Below, piece after piece: positions 1-11,860 of a stretch of DNA of 41,000 nucleotides. The notes under the pieces were generated by a model, which had not been told where the DNA came from, did no database searches, and was given only the letters and a program-made list of their open reading frames with translations. The translations under genes were made by a program, and so were the position numbers. How positions within the stretch are numbered: the first letter of the stretch is position 1; every line of letters starts with the position of its first letter. The DNA is taken from NCBI RefSeq assembly GCF_037975245.1, contig NC_092569.1, positions 26,423,668 to 26,464,667 on the forward strand, given 5' to 3'. The stretch is from Apostichopus japonicus. Its lineage: Eukaryota > Echinodermata > Holothuroidea > Aspidochirotida > Stichopodidae.

Positions 1-794
1 CTCATAAACTTTTCAATTCCGAAGTTACCAAAAAAAAATCGTTCATTTGAAGGGTAAAATTTCACCTCAAAAGTGGAGGTAATTCTTAAGGGTATATAAC
101 AGAATTACGTACATGGTATATATGTTGATCCCAACTTTACACCTCGATTTTGACCAAATGCGGCTATATATAGTTCCGAAACTTACAGGTTCCTCTAATT
201 ACACTGAAATCTTCGCGTTTGTACTTTTTCTTCCATTAATTTGGGATATTTAAGAAAATAAGAGTTTCTATTTTAACTGGCAAATTTACACGTAACGAAA
301 CAACGCCCCCATCCAGTTCTTTTTGTGTTCGGTGGCAGGGCAGTCGATCGGATCGTATCGTTGCTATCCCAATAGCCTACATTCAGCGTTACTTTATGTG
401 GGCCTAGCCAGGTAGTCTACAAAGGAAAGTGCCGCAGGTTACCGTAAAAGTTGCCCATTTGAAGTTGGCTTTTGGAACTTTGGTGGAGTATATGCATTGT
501 AAGTAAATTCCTTAAAAGTGTTCCGGATATATTAATAACATTTAGAGTAAATACCTTCATGCTGAACACAAATAAAGTAAGACCATGGTTAGAGTTAGAG
601 TAGACTAGCCTAGGCCTAACGTTAGCCCTAAATTGGACCTATCAGTATTACTGGCTATGGTAAATCACAGCTGCCTGCTACTGCCTTTACTGATACTCGG
701 AATATAAAATGTGATAAATTAATTAAAGTATATACTTGTAACAGACTGGTCAAGCTACACATTTTGCAGCCTGGTGATCTTCCAGATCTTTTAA
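1..794. other. non-coding stretch, possible promoter and first exon
   Basis: No protein-coding frame is recognisable. Positions 300-498 are more GC-rich and contain several CpGs, and end in a good splice donor (GTAAGT at 499-504), so a 5' untranslated exon of a + strand gene is possible. The next part (595-630) has the TAGCCTAGGCCTAACG style of repeat often seen near promoters in marine deuterostomes. No TATA box or transcript evidence is available, so the exon is only a suggestion. Confidence 0.2.
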
Positions 795-1195
795 AGTAAA
801 GGCTTAATAATTGACGCACCTCCAAATATTACTACTACAATACTAGCCTACTACTGTACTACTGTAGCTAGTACTAGCAACGATACAGCAGGCAACAATA
901 ACTTTTTGCAGCCAAGCAGAGTTAAATATTTCATGAGTTTGAATCCATTTCAGGTATATGCTGATCAAATTGTGTTTTTGCATGTTTTGGGGCATTTGGA
1001 AATTTTACTCCCTAAAAATAACCAAAATTACCTCAATATAATACCACTAATCTCTGGGACCTGACCTTTCTGAGGTTAGAGGCTCAGAGCATAGCAAACA
1101 GCATCGAAAGATAATGGATGTTTACTTAGGCCTTCACTACAGTAAGCTTATGGACAGATGTGTCAATTTAGGGGTATGAAAGAACTTGCATTCAT
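795..1195 (+). mobile_element. MITE copy, TTGACGCACC family, right end lost
   Basis: This is a diverged copy of the element at 15625-16200. Shared blocks in the same order include the left end AGTAAAGGCTTAATAATTG, ATTTCATGAGTTTGAATCC, CATTTGGAAAT, GCTCAGAGCATAGCAAACAG and TGTCAATTTAGGGGTATG. Homology stops near 1195 and no inverted right terminus is visible. It is non-coding and therefore non-autonomous. If 300-498 is a first exon, this copy lies in the first intron. Confidence 0.6.
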
Positions 1196-2397
1196 GCGAT
1201 GCAATTTTGAACCATTTCACGAAATACAAATCTTTGGGTATGTCTCAATCTCTCTGCCATAAAATAAGGCAGTCAGAAAGTCACAACTCCACAAAACCAG
1301 ATACACAAGCAAACGGAACACTACAGTAAAAGAAAGGGCCTGATAGATTCCATATTCCATAAACGAGTTACAAAAGTAAAAAATTTGAAAACGTTTGCCG
1401 TCTCGGTACAATATTCATCCCCACAATATTCTCTATATGTGTTAGTGTGCATCACTTAGCCCTGTGCGTACAGTAGTAGTGGTGTGTCATTGGTTCTGAT
1501 TCAGAGAACTAAGTCACACAGGGCCTCAGTGTAGCAGTGTACATTTTTTTGAATCATGAGTTTTTTCCCCCTGCACCTATGGGATGAATCATGGCTGAAG
1601 GTAAACAATTGAGTATGCATTTTAGAATAACAAGGCAATCATGGCTAAGTAATTTAGGCATTTTGATATTAAAGTTATGATGGGGGTAGTGTTAATAGTG
1701 CTGAAGTAATAGCTTGATCAAAAGTATTCCAAAAAGTCCCACAATGCCATCACAGGGTGAACTACAGTCACTTGAGCACTTAGGGGTTTTTGCGAAGAGA
1801 GCAAATTCCTTGTCCAAAATTGCTAGGTTTGATCCAGTTTTATGGAGTCCCATAACAAACAAACACAGTCTGTGATATATCAGTGGAAAAGTGTAAAGAT
1901 TCAATGTAACATATTTGAAAGGATTAGAGTATATATGTTGAAAAACCACCAGCCATGCATTTTAAGGAAATACACAGTACCTCATTGAACCTTGCATTGT
2001 GTTCACACTAATGAGATGAAATTTTTATCAGTGTCTTCATCATTAAAAGCTATTAATTAGGTTAATCAATGGTCTCACATATTAGTGCATCACAGAGGCT
2101 AAATTTCAATCAGGTTAAAATGCCAAGGGAATCCAGAACTACTTCATAAAAAAAACCAAATTCATGGCTCCTATAAAACTCATTCATGATAAAAACCAGC
2201 GTACATACAGTATGTGCAACTAAAGTAGTTTCATATTGGGTATCATGTCCAAATAAAAGCTCTTGATTATATTCAGTTTTCATACTTTTAAAAATGACCA
2301 TGTGTGTGCAGTAATTTGGTGTTAGTAAGTAACATGAAAATGCACAAGACTAATGTTCAACAGGCACTAGATAGTTCTCATGTCCGTAGCATAAACC
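1196..2397. other. non-coding stretch
   Basis: AT-rich sequence with only short frames. ATGGCTGAAG followed by GTAAAC at 1591-1606 could be a short first coding exon of the + strand model at 3698-4545, since its phase fits, but no acceptor or pyrimidine tract supports it. Nothing else stands out. Confidence 0.3.
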
Positions 2398-2475
2398 AGG
2401 GAGTTGTTCCATTACAACTACCTGCACGAACAGGCTATTATGATCAGAGTTGTTATGGAACTGTAACAACTCCCT
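2398..2475. repeat. short foldback element with AGGGAGTTGTT ends
   Basis: The sequence begins AGGGAGTTGTT (2398-2408) and ends AACAACTCCCT (2465-2475), a perfect 11-bp inverted repeat. TTCCATTACAAC and GTTGTTATGGAAC also form partial inner arms. At 78 bp it has the size of a tiny MITE or a stem-loop repeat. It carries no gene. Confidence 0.55.
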
Positions 2476-3697
2476 TGTATGATGTTAGCACTGTACTGTG
2501 CGACAAAATACTTAAATGCATACATGTGGTAACATGTTGCTATGATCCGATACTAGCTGGTTGGGTGTATAAATAAATCACCATTATGCAAACTGCACTG
2601 CACATGGTTTCCATTATGTAATAAGTTTTATTTTATGAATTTGCCAATCTGACATATATGCTACTGTATATGTGTAGGCTGCATGTACAACTTATTGTAT
2701 CTTAATAATGTACAGCAAAAAACTATTGAGAACTGTGATAAACAACATTTTTAAAGTGACAGTTGGGGATCTAAAAAGACCACTGAAAGCCTTCTGTAGC
2801 GATATAGCATGATACTAAACATTATATATCTCTGCAAGTTAATGTACCCTGGCTTGAGATGTATGGTTTAAATAAGGTTTTCAAAAGTTTGCCCAGTTGA
2901 ACTAACCACTGGCCTAGACATACCAATAAATAGATCTATCTATGCTTCAAATTGAGTTTTCACAATTTGACCAGTTTTACCTAAATTACCTTTGACCTTC
3001 ACCAAAAACAGTAGGCTTCTTGTACTTGTGATGCTTATATGTACATACTGTACCAACTATGAGATCTGTCCAATAAAGCTTACTGTCATGAGAAACTGTG
3101 TTTACAAGCTAGGATCACAAACACAGTACTCCCACTAATGCACATGCACACATATGCCATTGTGAGTGGAAAGTTTCAACATCATTGAAACCACACATTA
3201 AAAATGAACTCAGTCATAATGCCAAAGTCTGTGTACACGAGTAGTCCTGAGCTTAAACCCCAAATGATACGTTGAGGGACTAAATGTACCGGTATACATA
3301 GTCTATGGTGCATACAATTTTTAAGTAAATGAACTGCATGCGGGATGAGGCATTGAACCATGCATGAATACTCAGTCAATCTCTTGAAGTGATTGCATGC
3401 TAAATTCCTGGGTACAACTTACATACCAAGTGATAGATCAATATTCAAACTTAGTAGTGTGGCATTTTTCTCAATTGTTGCATATGCGGTTTCCATGAAA
3501 AAAGTGATAGCTAAATTAACTAAACTGACATGAATATTGGACAACATGTACACTAAGTATTGACATCAAATAGGGAACTGCACTGTCAAGACTTCCACTT
3601 GCAATTTATGAAACAATTATCTGGACTTATTTATGTTCATTCTCTTGTCAGAAAAGATGGCTTAAATTTGGCACAATTTGAGGAATGCATGAGTGCA
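2476..3697. other. non-coding stretch with a dispersed repeat fragment
   Basis: No coding frame is recognisable. Positions 2988-3075 hold a repeat of the form CCTTTGACC-TTCACCAAAAACA-TAGGCTTCTT. A second diverged copy is at 27990-28045. Related TGACC/TCAAAGG text is seen near 6095 and 6360, and 39945-39990 may also be related. It looks like a dispersed non-coding family; I cannot assign it to a transposon class. Confidence 0.45.
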
Positions 3698-4545
3698 GAA
3701 TGAGAACACCACAGCAGATATGCTCCACTTTATTGCAAGAAGTACAGGGCTGCAATTTCAAGGTCGACACAGGATATCAAAGTACTGTAACTTTGAGCTG
3801 CTGGTTCATGCTGACCATGGGATGCAGCGAGAAATGGCTTATATGGAAATAAGGAGCTCCCACAAGCATATATTGCAAACATCCCCAGTTGTCTTTAATA
3901 TTCAGTAAGTACAGTATTGACCGTGACATATATTTTAAATCCCTATGACCTAAAGTTAGTTTTCTAAAGTCTTCCCTTTAATATCCTCTAAGTCTGATCA
4001 ACACACACTATACATAATATAAATTTACTGTACTAAGTTTCAACACGAACAAAGGTAATGAAAATTTGCTGTTTATTTTCAAAACCTGTAAACGATCTAA
4101 GGCAACGGCTAACAAAGTAATGTAAGAAAGACTTTCCACTTCCCACCAAGTCCACTGCCAAACCTTTTGTTTTACGTTGCTACTTCCACCATCATAGAAT
4201 GTTATCAGAATTGAAATGACTGTATGTGTAGTCTTTGAAAACCAAATGTACTGTAAATCTGCCATCTGGCAGGCTGGGAATTGTAGGTAGGATTGTAAAG
4301 CAAACACTTGAGGTGTTAACACACCATCACATTTTAACCTTGATTATGATGTGTTTATTTGTACCTTTTGCAACAATGTCAATATCAAAATGTGAGGCTT
4401 TTAAAAATATTTACATGGAATGTACTTCAGTGAAACTTTGACATATGATTGAAATGTTGTTTTGGTTTGTTGTAGGTTAACAAGAGCTGGTGGAATTTCT
4501 CCACAAGAGAAGGAAGTACTGTCATCAATAAAATCTGCAGACTGA
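3698..4545 (+). CDS. candidate two-exon gene end, unknown protein
   Basis: Two exon-like blocks join in phase. Block 1 is open from 3693 to 3904 and ends ATTCA before a strong donor GTAAGT (3905-3910). Block 2 starts at 4476 after a T-rich tract ending TTGTTGTAG and runs to a TGA at 4543-4545. The split codon is CA+G. Block 1 encodes a stretch containing GLQFQGRHRISKY and VHADHGMQREMAYMEIRS; block 2 encodes LTRAGGISPQEKEVLSSIKS. Both are less AT-rich than their surroundings. The upstream boundary is uncertain: a CAG sits just before 3698, and a CAGCAG at 3713-3718 gives other choices, none with a good pyrimidine tract. I do not recognise the protein and see no signal peptide or membrane segment. 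It could be a chance match of splice signals. Confidence 0.33.
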
Positions 4546-4811
4546 AGAATATTTTTACTGAAGATCAAACGTTTCAATGAAAGGAAAGGCTTTCGATTAA
4601 AATTGGACAAACAATTCCTGTAGATACAATGGGGACTAGATTTATATGTCATTGCTTGGAGCCAGGTACGGTGCATTCTATGAGTTTGAATTTTTCTTTT
4701 TAGTTTCTGGACAGGTATATGACATGCATACAAATTAAAATTTGTTAATGAATTTTCTTCCTTCACAGCATCATAAAATTCATTATTAATAATCCATTTA
4801 TACAAATTCTT

Positions 4812-5335
4812 ATGTTGCTGTATTTGAGAAAAATTTTCGTTAGTAAAACAAAGATTTTAATCATATTCATTGCATTAACTATTTATTCATGTAACTCCCT
4901 TACTTCACTGTATCAAATAAAACATTGTTTCACCAATCCATTATTCCACTTGTTATACTGCTGGGAGGGGAGACACCAAGGTCTTTTAATACTTCAGTTA
5001 CCCTATTAAAACTAACTATATGCTCAATAATGCTTCCCACAATGGGGATGTTGGGTCTAGCAAACCTTAAGTCTAGTGGACCCTCAATGTAATGGGCATC
5101 CCCCCCCCCCACATGTTGGTACTGCATGTGGTATACTTTTGTTAGTGAAACTAAGAGTTTCATCCTAGTCATTACATTGAGGGATGCTCTTTATATAACT
5201 CCCTTACTTCACTGCAGCATATTGGTAATCAACTATTCTAGCTGTAATGTTGCTATTACTGTATTTGAGAATGCTTTTGTTAGTGAAACAAAGAGTTTAA
5301 TGCTATCCATTACATTTAGGAGTACTCTCTAAGTC
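4812..5335 (+). repeat. three degenerate copies of a ~100-bp unit
   Basis: Three stretches (about 4812-4910, 5138-5215 and 5250-5330) share the order TGTATTTGAGAA / TTTGTTAGTGAAAC / AAGAGTTTAAT / CATTACATT, and two of them share AACTCCCTTACTTCACTG. Spacing is irregular and divergence high, so this is an old local duplication or a nested repeat. A 10-base C run lies at 5101-5110. No gene. Confidence 0.5.
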
Positions 5336-5339
5336 TCTA

Positions 5340-8300
5340 CCTTCACAACATCATATCATAAATTATTAACAATCCATTATCTCTTTATATTTATTGCAGA
5401 GCTGTAGTCAAGTCCAATTAGCCAGAGTCCGATCCAAGTCCGAGTCCATCTGGTCTGAGCCAAATCCAAGACACCTCAAGTCCGAGACGACTCCAGATAC
5501 CAAAGATCACTTTTGGTAAAAATTCTTGAACTGTTATGATAATTATGCACCCAGGAGGAAATTTACCTCATGCTATAATTTGTTTTTCGGACCAGATAAG
5601 TGGCAGCAAGCTTTTCCTGGTTCATAAATGTTCAGCCCGGGCGCTCAACTTTCAAACCATGCAGGGAGAGGCAAAATCATATTCAAACCACGACCACCGC
5701 CAGGTTAAAACGTGTTTGTGAGAACCCTGCTCTACTAAAAGTGATATTCTAGTTACATTTAGGATTGCTCATAAAGACTTTCAAATCATCATCATCATTG
5801 TCATGGTTGCTACTTTTTCTGATGTCATCATCATTTGTGAATTATTGTTATTGTTGCCATGTTACATTGCCAGTATCAATTTTGCTTATTGTTCTCTCAA
5901 AATTGCAGAGTAGAAGGAAGAAATGTTAGCTAATAGTTATTATACCATATGTTCTTGGTCTCTAAATTGTTTACGCTGAGGTCAGTATGAACAAAGTGTT
6001 TATAATAGTTTTTCTTTCTGTTAAAGTATTTTCTGAACCATTTCATTAATTTTATATTTATACTGGAATTTTTAGTAGGTGTTGGCTTCATTGAGGGTCA
6101 AAGGCTACTCAAGGTCAGTAGAGTAACATAGAGCATCTAACTCAACAAGGAAAAGTTGTAGTCATATGTAGTGCATATAGGTTTCTGACATTGAGTACTA
6201 GTCTATAAATTTGTACAGTATAGCAGAAGCCCATGTGAGATAACTAGATATCTGAAACTGAAAGCCCTGTTAACATGATAGTTCAATATTGGAATGATGA
6301 ATGGAAGTTTGTATGCAGGTGTATCATGTGCCGAGTTCACGCTAATGCTTTTAGCCAAGTCAAAGGTTATTTGAGGCCAATATAGGTAAAATCTGAAAAA
6401 CCTTCATGATCCCATTCTATCTAGTATCTGACTAGTAGCTGCTTTAATAGCTGAATCTTAGGGTAATTAATATATTTATCAGAACAAGTAATGTACCTCA
6501 AAAGACTTCGTAAGCTCTTTTGAGCCCCATTCAATATTGCAGTGTATTAACTTCATCATTCTTTAACAAATTAACTCCAAATTGCTAGCTTTATGTTATG
6601 GCATTGAACCTTTGTTATATCATGTTGCATGAGTGCTGTAACTGGTTTACAAGCTTGCAAAAGTCTTAAAAGGAGGATAGGGTGTTGGGATAAATAGTTC
6701 AAAATAATATTAACAAAATTGTACCATATTTTGCTTTTTTTCCCCATATGTTGCCACTGCTTGAAAAAGACTAGTTGATAGGACTTTTTGTGAGCTCCAT
6801 CTTTGACAACAAGGTACAGTAGACTTCAACTGCATCTTGTTGGCAAAATCCTAGGAAAGTTTCAATAAACACAGATGTTTCTATAAAATGAGGAATCTGA
6901 TGAACATTCCAATACTGCGAGTCTTTATTGGACATTTCAGCAGGAGGCAATAACCAATTCTGCCATCATTACATACTGTAGGTCCTTCATAAAATGCCAC
7001 TTAAAGAACTGTATTACTTTCTTGGGAAGGTGAATTTTATTGTCAAATACAACATCTTTCAAATATTTAGTTTCCCAACCTGTCCAACCCCCCCCCTCCC
7101 CCACCCCTCCATTTATCCCGAGTAGTTTACAGAAACTGGGACAGAACATTTTTTGTGGGAAACAAGGTTAAATAATGTTGTTTGAGGTATTGAGCATTCA
7201 TCTATATTTCCCTTTTGAATCTAGATAGGAGGAAGTAGCAAACAATGCAAGGAAAACATGAAGTTCAAATGGATGCTTTAATTGCTGTTACCCAAAACAT
7301 TGCTATACTCATTGATAAATATAATCCACTTCAAATTCAGTACCGTTATACAACATGCAAAAGAGATATGATATTGATGTACTTTCTGAATTTAGACCAT
7401 TGCAGGTGAACAAGTTTAACATTGGTTTTTAATTTGACTGTATGTAGAAAACACCGGTTACATAATGAACCTCAGATACAATGTCGTGTAAATACATATT
7501 ACTGCTAGGAGCTGTTTAACAAACAGTAAAAGAAAAAATTATTCCTTGAATATCAAGAGATTCGCAGAACTCCACTCCTTCAACAATATTTACAGTGGTG
7601 CAGACTTCAAAGCAGTGCAAGGGCAACAACTGCCTATCTCTTTCAGAAATTTCCAAATGCTTTCATTTCTTGCATTTGCATATGTTCAAAAGAAAAATGA
7701 CAAATTAAAAGATGTGGTCTTTTCAACATGTTATTACATCTCTCCCCTCCCCTCCCCCCTCTCTCCCCATTTAAAAAGTATTGCATGTACAGCAGTAACC
7801 CTTTTTGTACATGTGCAATATATGAGGCAGAGCCTTATTCATGACTTGACCAAGCCCTTTATCCATTTGAATAGCACAAGTTATGTCAGTGGTATTCACA
7901 TCAATGCCTCATAGAAAATGTGTCTCATGGTAAATTTTCTAGCTGATAGCATGAATGTGAATGAGCTGAAGTTGTAGAAGTTGCTTTGTTTATATATTTC
8001 TGAAAGTAACATAAAATTTCATATTGATTTTTAATGAAAATATTTGCATTTATCAGTAATAAACAGAAAGAAGACATAATGATTTCTGCTATAGTGTCTT
8101 ATCTCTGCCTCTTATGTTAAAATTGTGTTCATTGGTTGATCCTTGTACTTCGAAAATATTGCTCCCTAACTCAGCAAACCCATATTCAATCTGAAGATGC
8201 TAATTCAGACAGCTTACTGCAATGACTTGCCTGGTGAGAAATAGGGTTTTCCTTTCATGCAAAATTCCAGTTATCGCTATTGTTGACAAACATGACTAGC

Positions 8301-8862
8301 TTTGGTTGAAGTATGAATTTCATTCATTAGTCTTAACTTTCGCTGTAGGTTAGGGTAACATAGATGTACAGGTTTGGGAGATTTGTTTAACCCATCTCCC
8401 TGTCGTCTGATATGAGATTAATGTGGCACCTCATTGCCAACTGTGTAAATTTGAATATACCTACTGAATGTTCTAGCAAGTTCTCGACCAATATTGATGA
8501 ATTTGCATCTGGATGAATTTGCACTGTATGAATTTGAATCATGCAAACTATGTAAGGAGCCATTTCTTTAAACCTTGCAAGACTGGTCTATAGAGTTTCA
8601 GCTAATTAAATACAAAGCCTTGTAGAACCTGGGATGTGTTTTCTAGAGATGGATATACAACGAATAAAGCTAAGAATTTAAGCCGATCGATGAAGAATTC
8701 AAATACTGTGTAATCCTATCCTACTTCAAAGGTGTACGTGGTCGAAAGGTTTCCTAGTAAAATTACTGGTCCTTTCAGATCTGCAACTTCATCTTGAGAA
8801 CTTCTTATTGGTCACACAGTAGCTTGAAACAATTGAAGATATGTGCTTCGGCACCATGTACC
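5340..8862. other. non-coding stretch
   Basis: Roughly 3.5 kb of AT-rich sequence. There is a small run of GTCCGAGTCC-type text at 5415-5490, a pyrimidine tract at 7085-7113 and another at 7738-7770, but no coding frame, RNA gene or clear transposon. The longest frame (7546-7914) has no recognisable domain and no splice or start context that would support it. Confidence 0.5.
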
Positions 8863-8995
8863 CAGTGGCGTAGCCACGGGGGGTGGGGGTGGGGGCTACT
8901 ACTCTGGTAGTAACAAGAGACCCTCCCAGGAATTGGTCAAGCCCCCACCCCCAAGCGCCCACCCCTCCACTGGAACAATCCTAGCTACGTCACTG
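8863..8995. mobile_element. 133-bp hAT-type MITE with 8-bp target duplication
   Basis: The ends are CAGTGGCGTAGC (8863) and GCTACGTCACTG (ending 8995), an inverted repeat with one mismatch and the CAGTGGCG start typical of hAT transposons. The flanks CATGTACC (8855-8862) and CATGCACC (8996-9003) form an 8-bp target-site duplication with one mismatch, the length hAT transposases generate. The interior is G-rich then C-rich and can fold back. It is non-coding and was presumably moved by a hAT transposase encoded elsewhere. Confidence 0.8.
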
Positions 8996-9192
8996 CATGC
9001 ACCACAGGTTTATCTGATATCAAAGTGAAAGCGGATTTCCACAAGAGTAAAGAAAGCATATCTACATTTTTGTGTAACACCTACACAACTCAATCCCCAC
9101 GCAAACAAGACTACCTACATATAGTTTTCATAGAGGATTCCAATAATTCCTGCAATTTCCTACCAATAACATATGGAAAGTCACTCCTGTTA

Positions 9193-9572
9193 TCGTAGCG
9201 GAGCTAGGGGTATTGGTAAGAGGGGGTGAGAATGGTCTGAATGGGCGCTTTCGACTTTATCTAAGCGGAGCGCCACCACAGGTTGGCGCAGAGCGTACAG
9301 AAAACTTTTGCGTGAGTAAAGATACTCCCTACATCGCCGGAAATGACCCTTTCCGGGCCTTGCTAATTTGCAGATAAACGACGAATAAATAGGTATCATC
9401 GCCAACAAAATGTGACAAATGTCAATAGGTAGATGAGAGCGCCATAAAAAAAGTCAATAATCGCGAATAAGTAAAAAAGTGATAAGTAGCTGAAAAGGGC
9501 GCCAGCAGCCCAGTTGAGTGCGTTAGGGGGGTGGGGGCATCCGCCCCTGACTGTATTGACGCTCCGCCACTG
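9193..9572 (-). mobile_element. hAT-type MITE, ~380 bp, old copy
   Basis: This is the reverse-oriented relative of the element at 35017-35393. The two share CTAAGCGGAGCGCCACCA, the ATCGCCGGAAATGACCC block, TTTGCAGATAAACGA, a GTGACAAATGTCAATA block and GGCGCCAGCAG in mirrored order. The right end GCTCCGCCACTG is intact, while the left terminus has decayed (TCGTAGCGGAGC). No target duplication is visible, so the copy is probably old. It has no coding capacity. Confidence 0.72.
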
Positions 9573-10279
9573 TTGGGAGCTCAGTGTAGGAAGGGAAGGG
9601 GGGGGGGGGGAGAGGGCGGTATTTTTTGACGGTTTGGGTGAGCGTCTGCAATGATTCGTAATGACATGTTATCGCAAGCGTTCAACATGCTCAAATAAAA
9701 AGAATGAATGAGGAGGAATTCATATCACTTTTCAATCATTTTTTTGAATCAAATTGAGCGAATTGATCGCTAGTAATCTTGAAATTGGTTTTATCACGGT
9801 CATTGTCATGTTTCTCATATGTACCTTTCTCATATAAAAGAATTCTGTACGTAATGCTATCAGAAATATTTTTAAAATGACACCAAAGAGACTAAAAATT
9901 CTTTTCGAATTTGTTAATAATATTGTCTTTTAAGAGACACCGTAGATACACGTTGCTCGGTTGGGTTTACTGCAATAGTGGCAAATGGAGACCAATATCC
10001 GCACTTAGTGGACCTAATGTTATAGTCGTGCATTGACCTTGAACAGAGGGGCCTACCGTGAAAACGTACGGAAAATTCATCCTTTTATATCTCAGCGAGA
10101 CAATTCCACTGGATACAATAATACGACTCAAAAGTCCTTAGATGTGGTCATCATAACAATCACAATAAAAGGTATGTATGAAAAGCAGATTAAAGATATG
10201 ATGGAAACTCAAATGTGGACCTAAAAACGATGTCCCTACGGATGCCGTTTAGTGACATTTACATAATTTGTGTGTTGTA
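9573..10279. other. non-coding stretch
   Basis: It opens with a long G run (about 9597-9610), then ordinary AT-rich sequence. No coding frame with recognisable content, RNA gene or repeat terminus was found. Confidence 0.4.
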
Positions 10280-10530
10280 GGTTCCGTAGCTCTTTTGTGG
10301 AAAAACTTTGTAATATGCTTAAAGTTGGTAGTTCATCCATGCTTTAGATTAATGAGAGACATAGTTCATCACGTTTTATGAGGAGGGAGGATATTTTTAA
10401 AAATCTGGGTAATAGGTAATGTAACTCTTTTCTTGGAGAAAGCTTGGAATATACGGATAAGGAAGAAAGTTTCGAGTTCTTCCCATGCATTAGATAAATG
10501 AGGGAACTAGTTCATCACGCTTTGCGAGGA
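10280..10530 (+). repeat. degenerate tandem duplication, period ~135 bp
   Basis: Two neighbouring blocks (about 10285-10385 and 10425-10530) share the order GTAGCTCTTTT / TGTAACTCTTTT, AGTTCATCCATGC / AGTTCTTCCCATGC, TTAGATTAATGAG / TTAGATAAATGAG and AGTTCATCACG. The copies have diverged considerably. No coding content. Confidence 0.5.
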
Positions 10531-10734
10531 TATCTCATATATTAGGTGTAAGAGAAGCGGTGATTGTGAGGAAGGGAAGGGGAGAATGGGGGGGGGGGGT
10601 AAATGATGTTACCAAGGGGACCTAATAATTTGTCCTAAATGAGATTTAAAAAATTCATTAGCGTAAGTAAATTTCATTACTGCCTGCTCTCGCTGATTTC
10701 TTTTAACCCTATAGAGCGGAGTGTGTTTTGAGTT

Positions 10735-10781
10735 CCCCCCCCCCCCCCCTCCCGCCTGACTGTATGGACGCTCCGCCGCTG
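10735..10781 (+). mobile_element. end fragment of a hAT-type MITE
   Basis: A C run followed by GCCTGACTGTATGGACG and CTCCGCCGCTG matches the right terminus of the 9193-9572 element (GACTGTATTGACG, CTCCGCCACTG). Only the end is recognisable; an 11-base G run at about 10590 and the AT-rich interior do not align clearly. Confidence 0.5.
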
Positions 10782-10950
10782 CCTGTTATGACATTAGAAA
10801 CAAATACTGATATGAGATGAGTGCGGTATATACCTACTGACGACTGTTAACAGTATTATAGTGCATGTTCTAGCCTTTTGACATCGTATGAATCTAGCAG
10901 ACAACGTACAGGTACCGTCTGGTACCATTATCCGTTTTGAGTGCTATTTA

Positions 10951-11860
10951 GGGGTTCTAGGACAAAATTCCCCCAGACAATATCCCCCTGACCCATACAA
11001 AGCCTGCCTGCAACAACCAGGGATGGCCCAGGTGTGACAGTCAAGGCATGGGACATTGCACTGGTTAGGGTACCGTTCAGGGGATTGGTCAGGGGACTGG
11101 TCAGGGTACTAGTGAGGGTACTGGCGAGTGTAACTGTGAGGGCTCCTGTTAGGGTACCTGTGAGGGTACCCGTCAAGGTACTGGTCATGTGACTGGTCAG
11201 GGTACTGGTCATCATACTGGTCACTCTACCAGTCAGGGTTCCACTCAGTGTACTGGTTAGGGTACTGGTCAGGATACTGGTCAGGGACTGGTCGGGAGAT
11301 CATTGAGGGTAATTGCGAGGCTACCTGTTAGTGTGGCCATGGGATATAGCTCCATGGGTGTGACATTTAAGGGACCGGTCAAGGTACTGGTCAAAGTTTA
11401 TTGCACCAGTACTAGTAAGGGTACATGTCAGAGTACGTGTCAGCGTGCCTTTCAGGATACCAGTTGGGATACCGGTTGGAGTACCGGTCAAGGTACCGGC
11501 CGGGGTAAAGTCTAGGGTACTGGTCAGGGAGGGGTACCGGTGGGGGTAACTGTCAGGCTCACTATTAGGGTACCGGTCGGGTTATGGTCGGAGTACTGGT
11601 CCAGGAACCACTGAGAGTACCAATGGAACTACCGGTGAGGGTACCGGATGACGGTACCAGATGACGATACCGGGGACCGGGATGACGCAGTTTTGTAAAG
11701 AATTTATGGGATTTTTTATAGCTTGTGGAGATTTTGGCTTGGGGGGATTTTGTCCTAGGGGGATTTTGTCTAGGGGGATTTTGTCCAGGGGGATTTTGGC
11801 TCTGGGGGATTTTGTCCTAGGGGGACTTTGTCCGGGGGATTTTGTCTTGTCACCCTATGT
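10951..11860. repeat. minisatellite block bounded by inverted GGGGGATTTTGTCC phrases
   Basis: The left edge (10951-10995) reads TCTAGGACAAAATTCCCCC and continues into a second CCCCC phrase. The right edge (about 11735-11850) is about seven copies of a 16-19-bp phrase GGGGGATTTTGTCCTAG, the reverse complement of the left edge. Between them (about 11056-11660) is a degenerate 12-bp minisatellite, consensus GGTACTGGTCAG, about 50 units. The inverted edges suggest one foldback-type mobile unit rather than two unrelated arrays. No target duplication was found. The long frame on the - strand here is a Thr/Leu-repeat artefact. Confidence 0.65.

Noticed and set aside
2304-2576. 90-codon frame on the + strand
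   Set aside because: It runs across a short foldback repeat and has no domain or conservation evidence.
10928-11515. Long Thr/Leu-rich and Gly/Ser/Thr-rich reading frames on both strands
   Set aside because: They are translations of the 12-bp minisatellite; a unit divisible by three keeps frames open.
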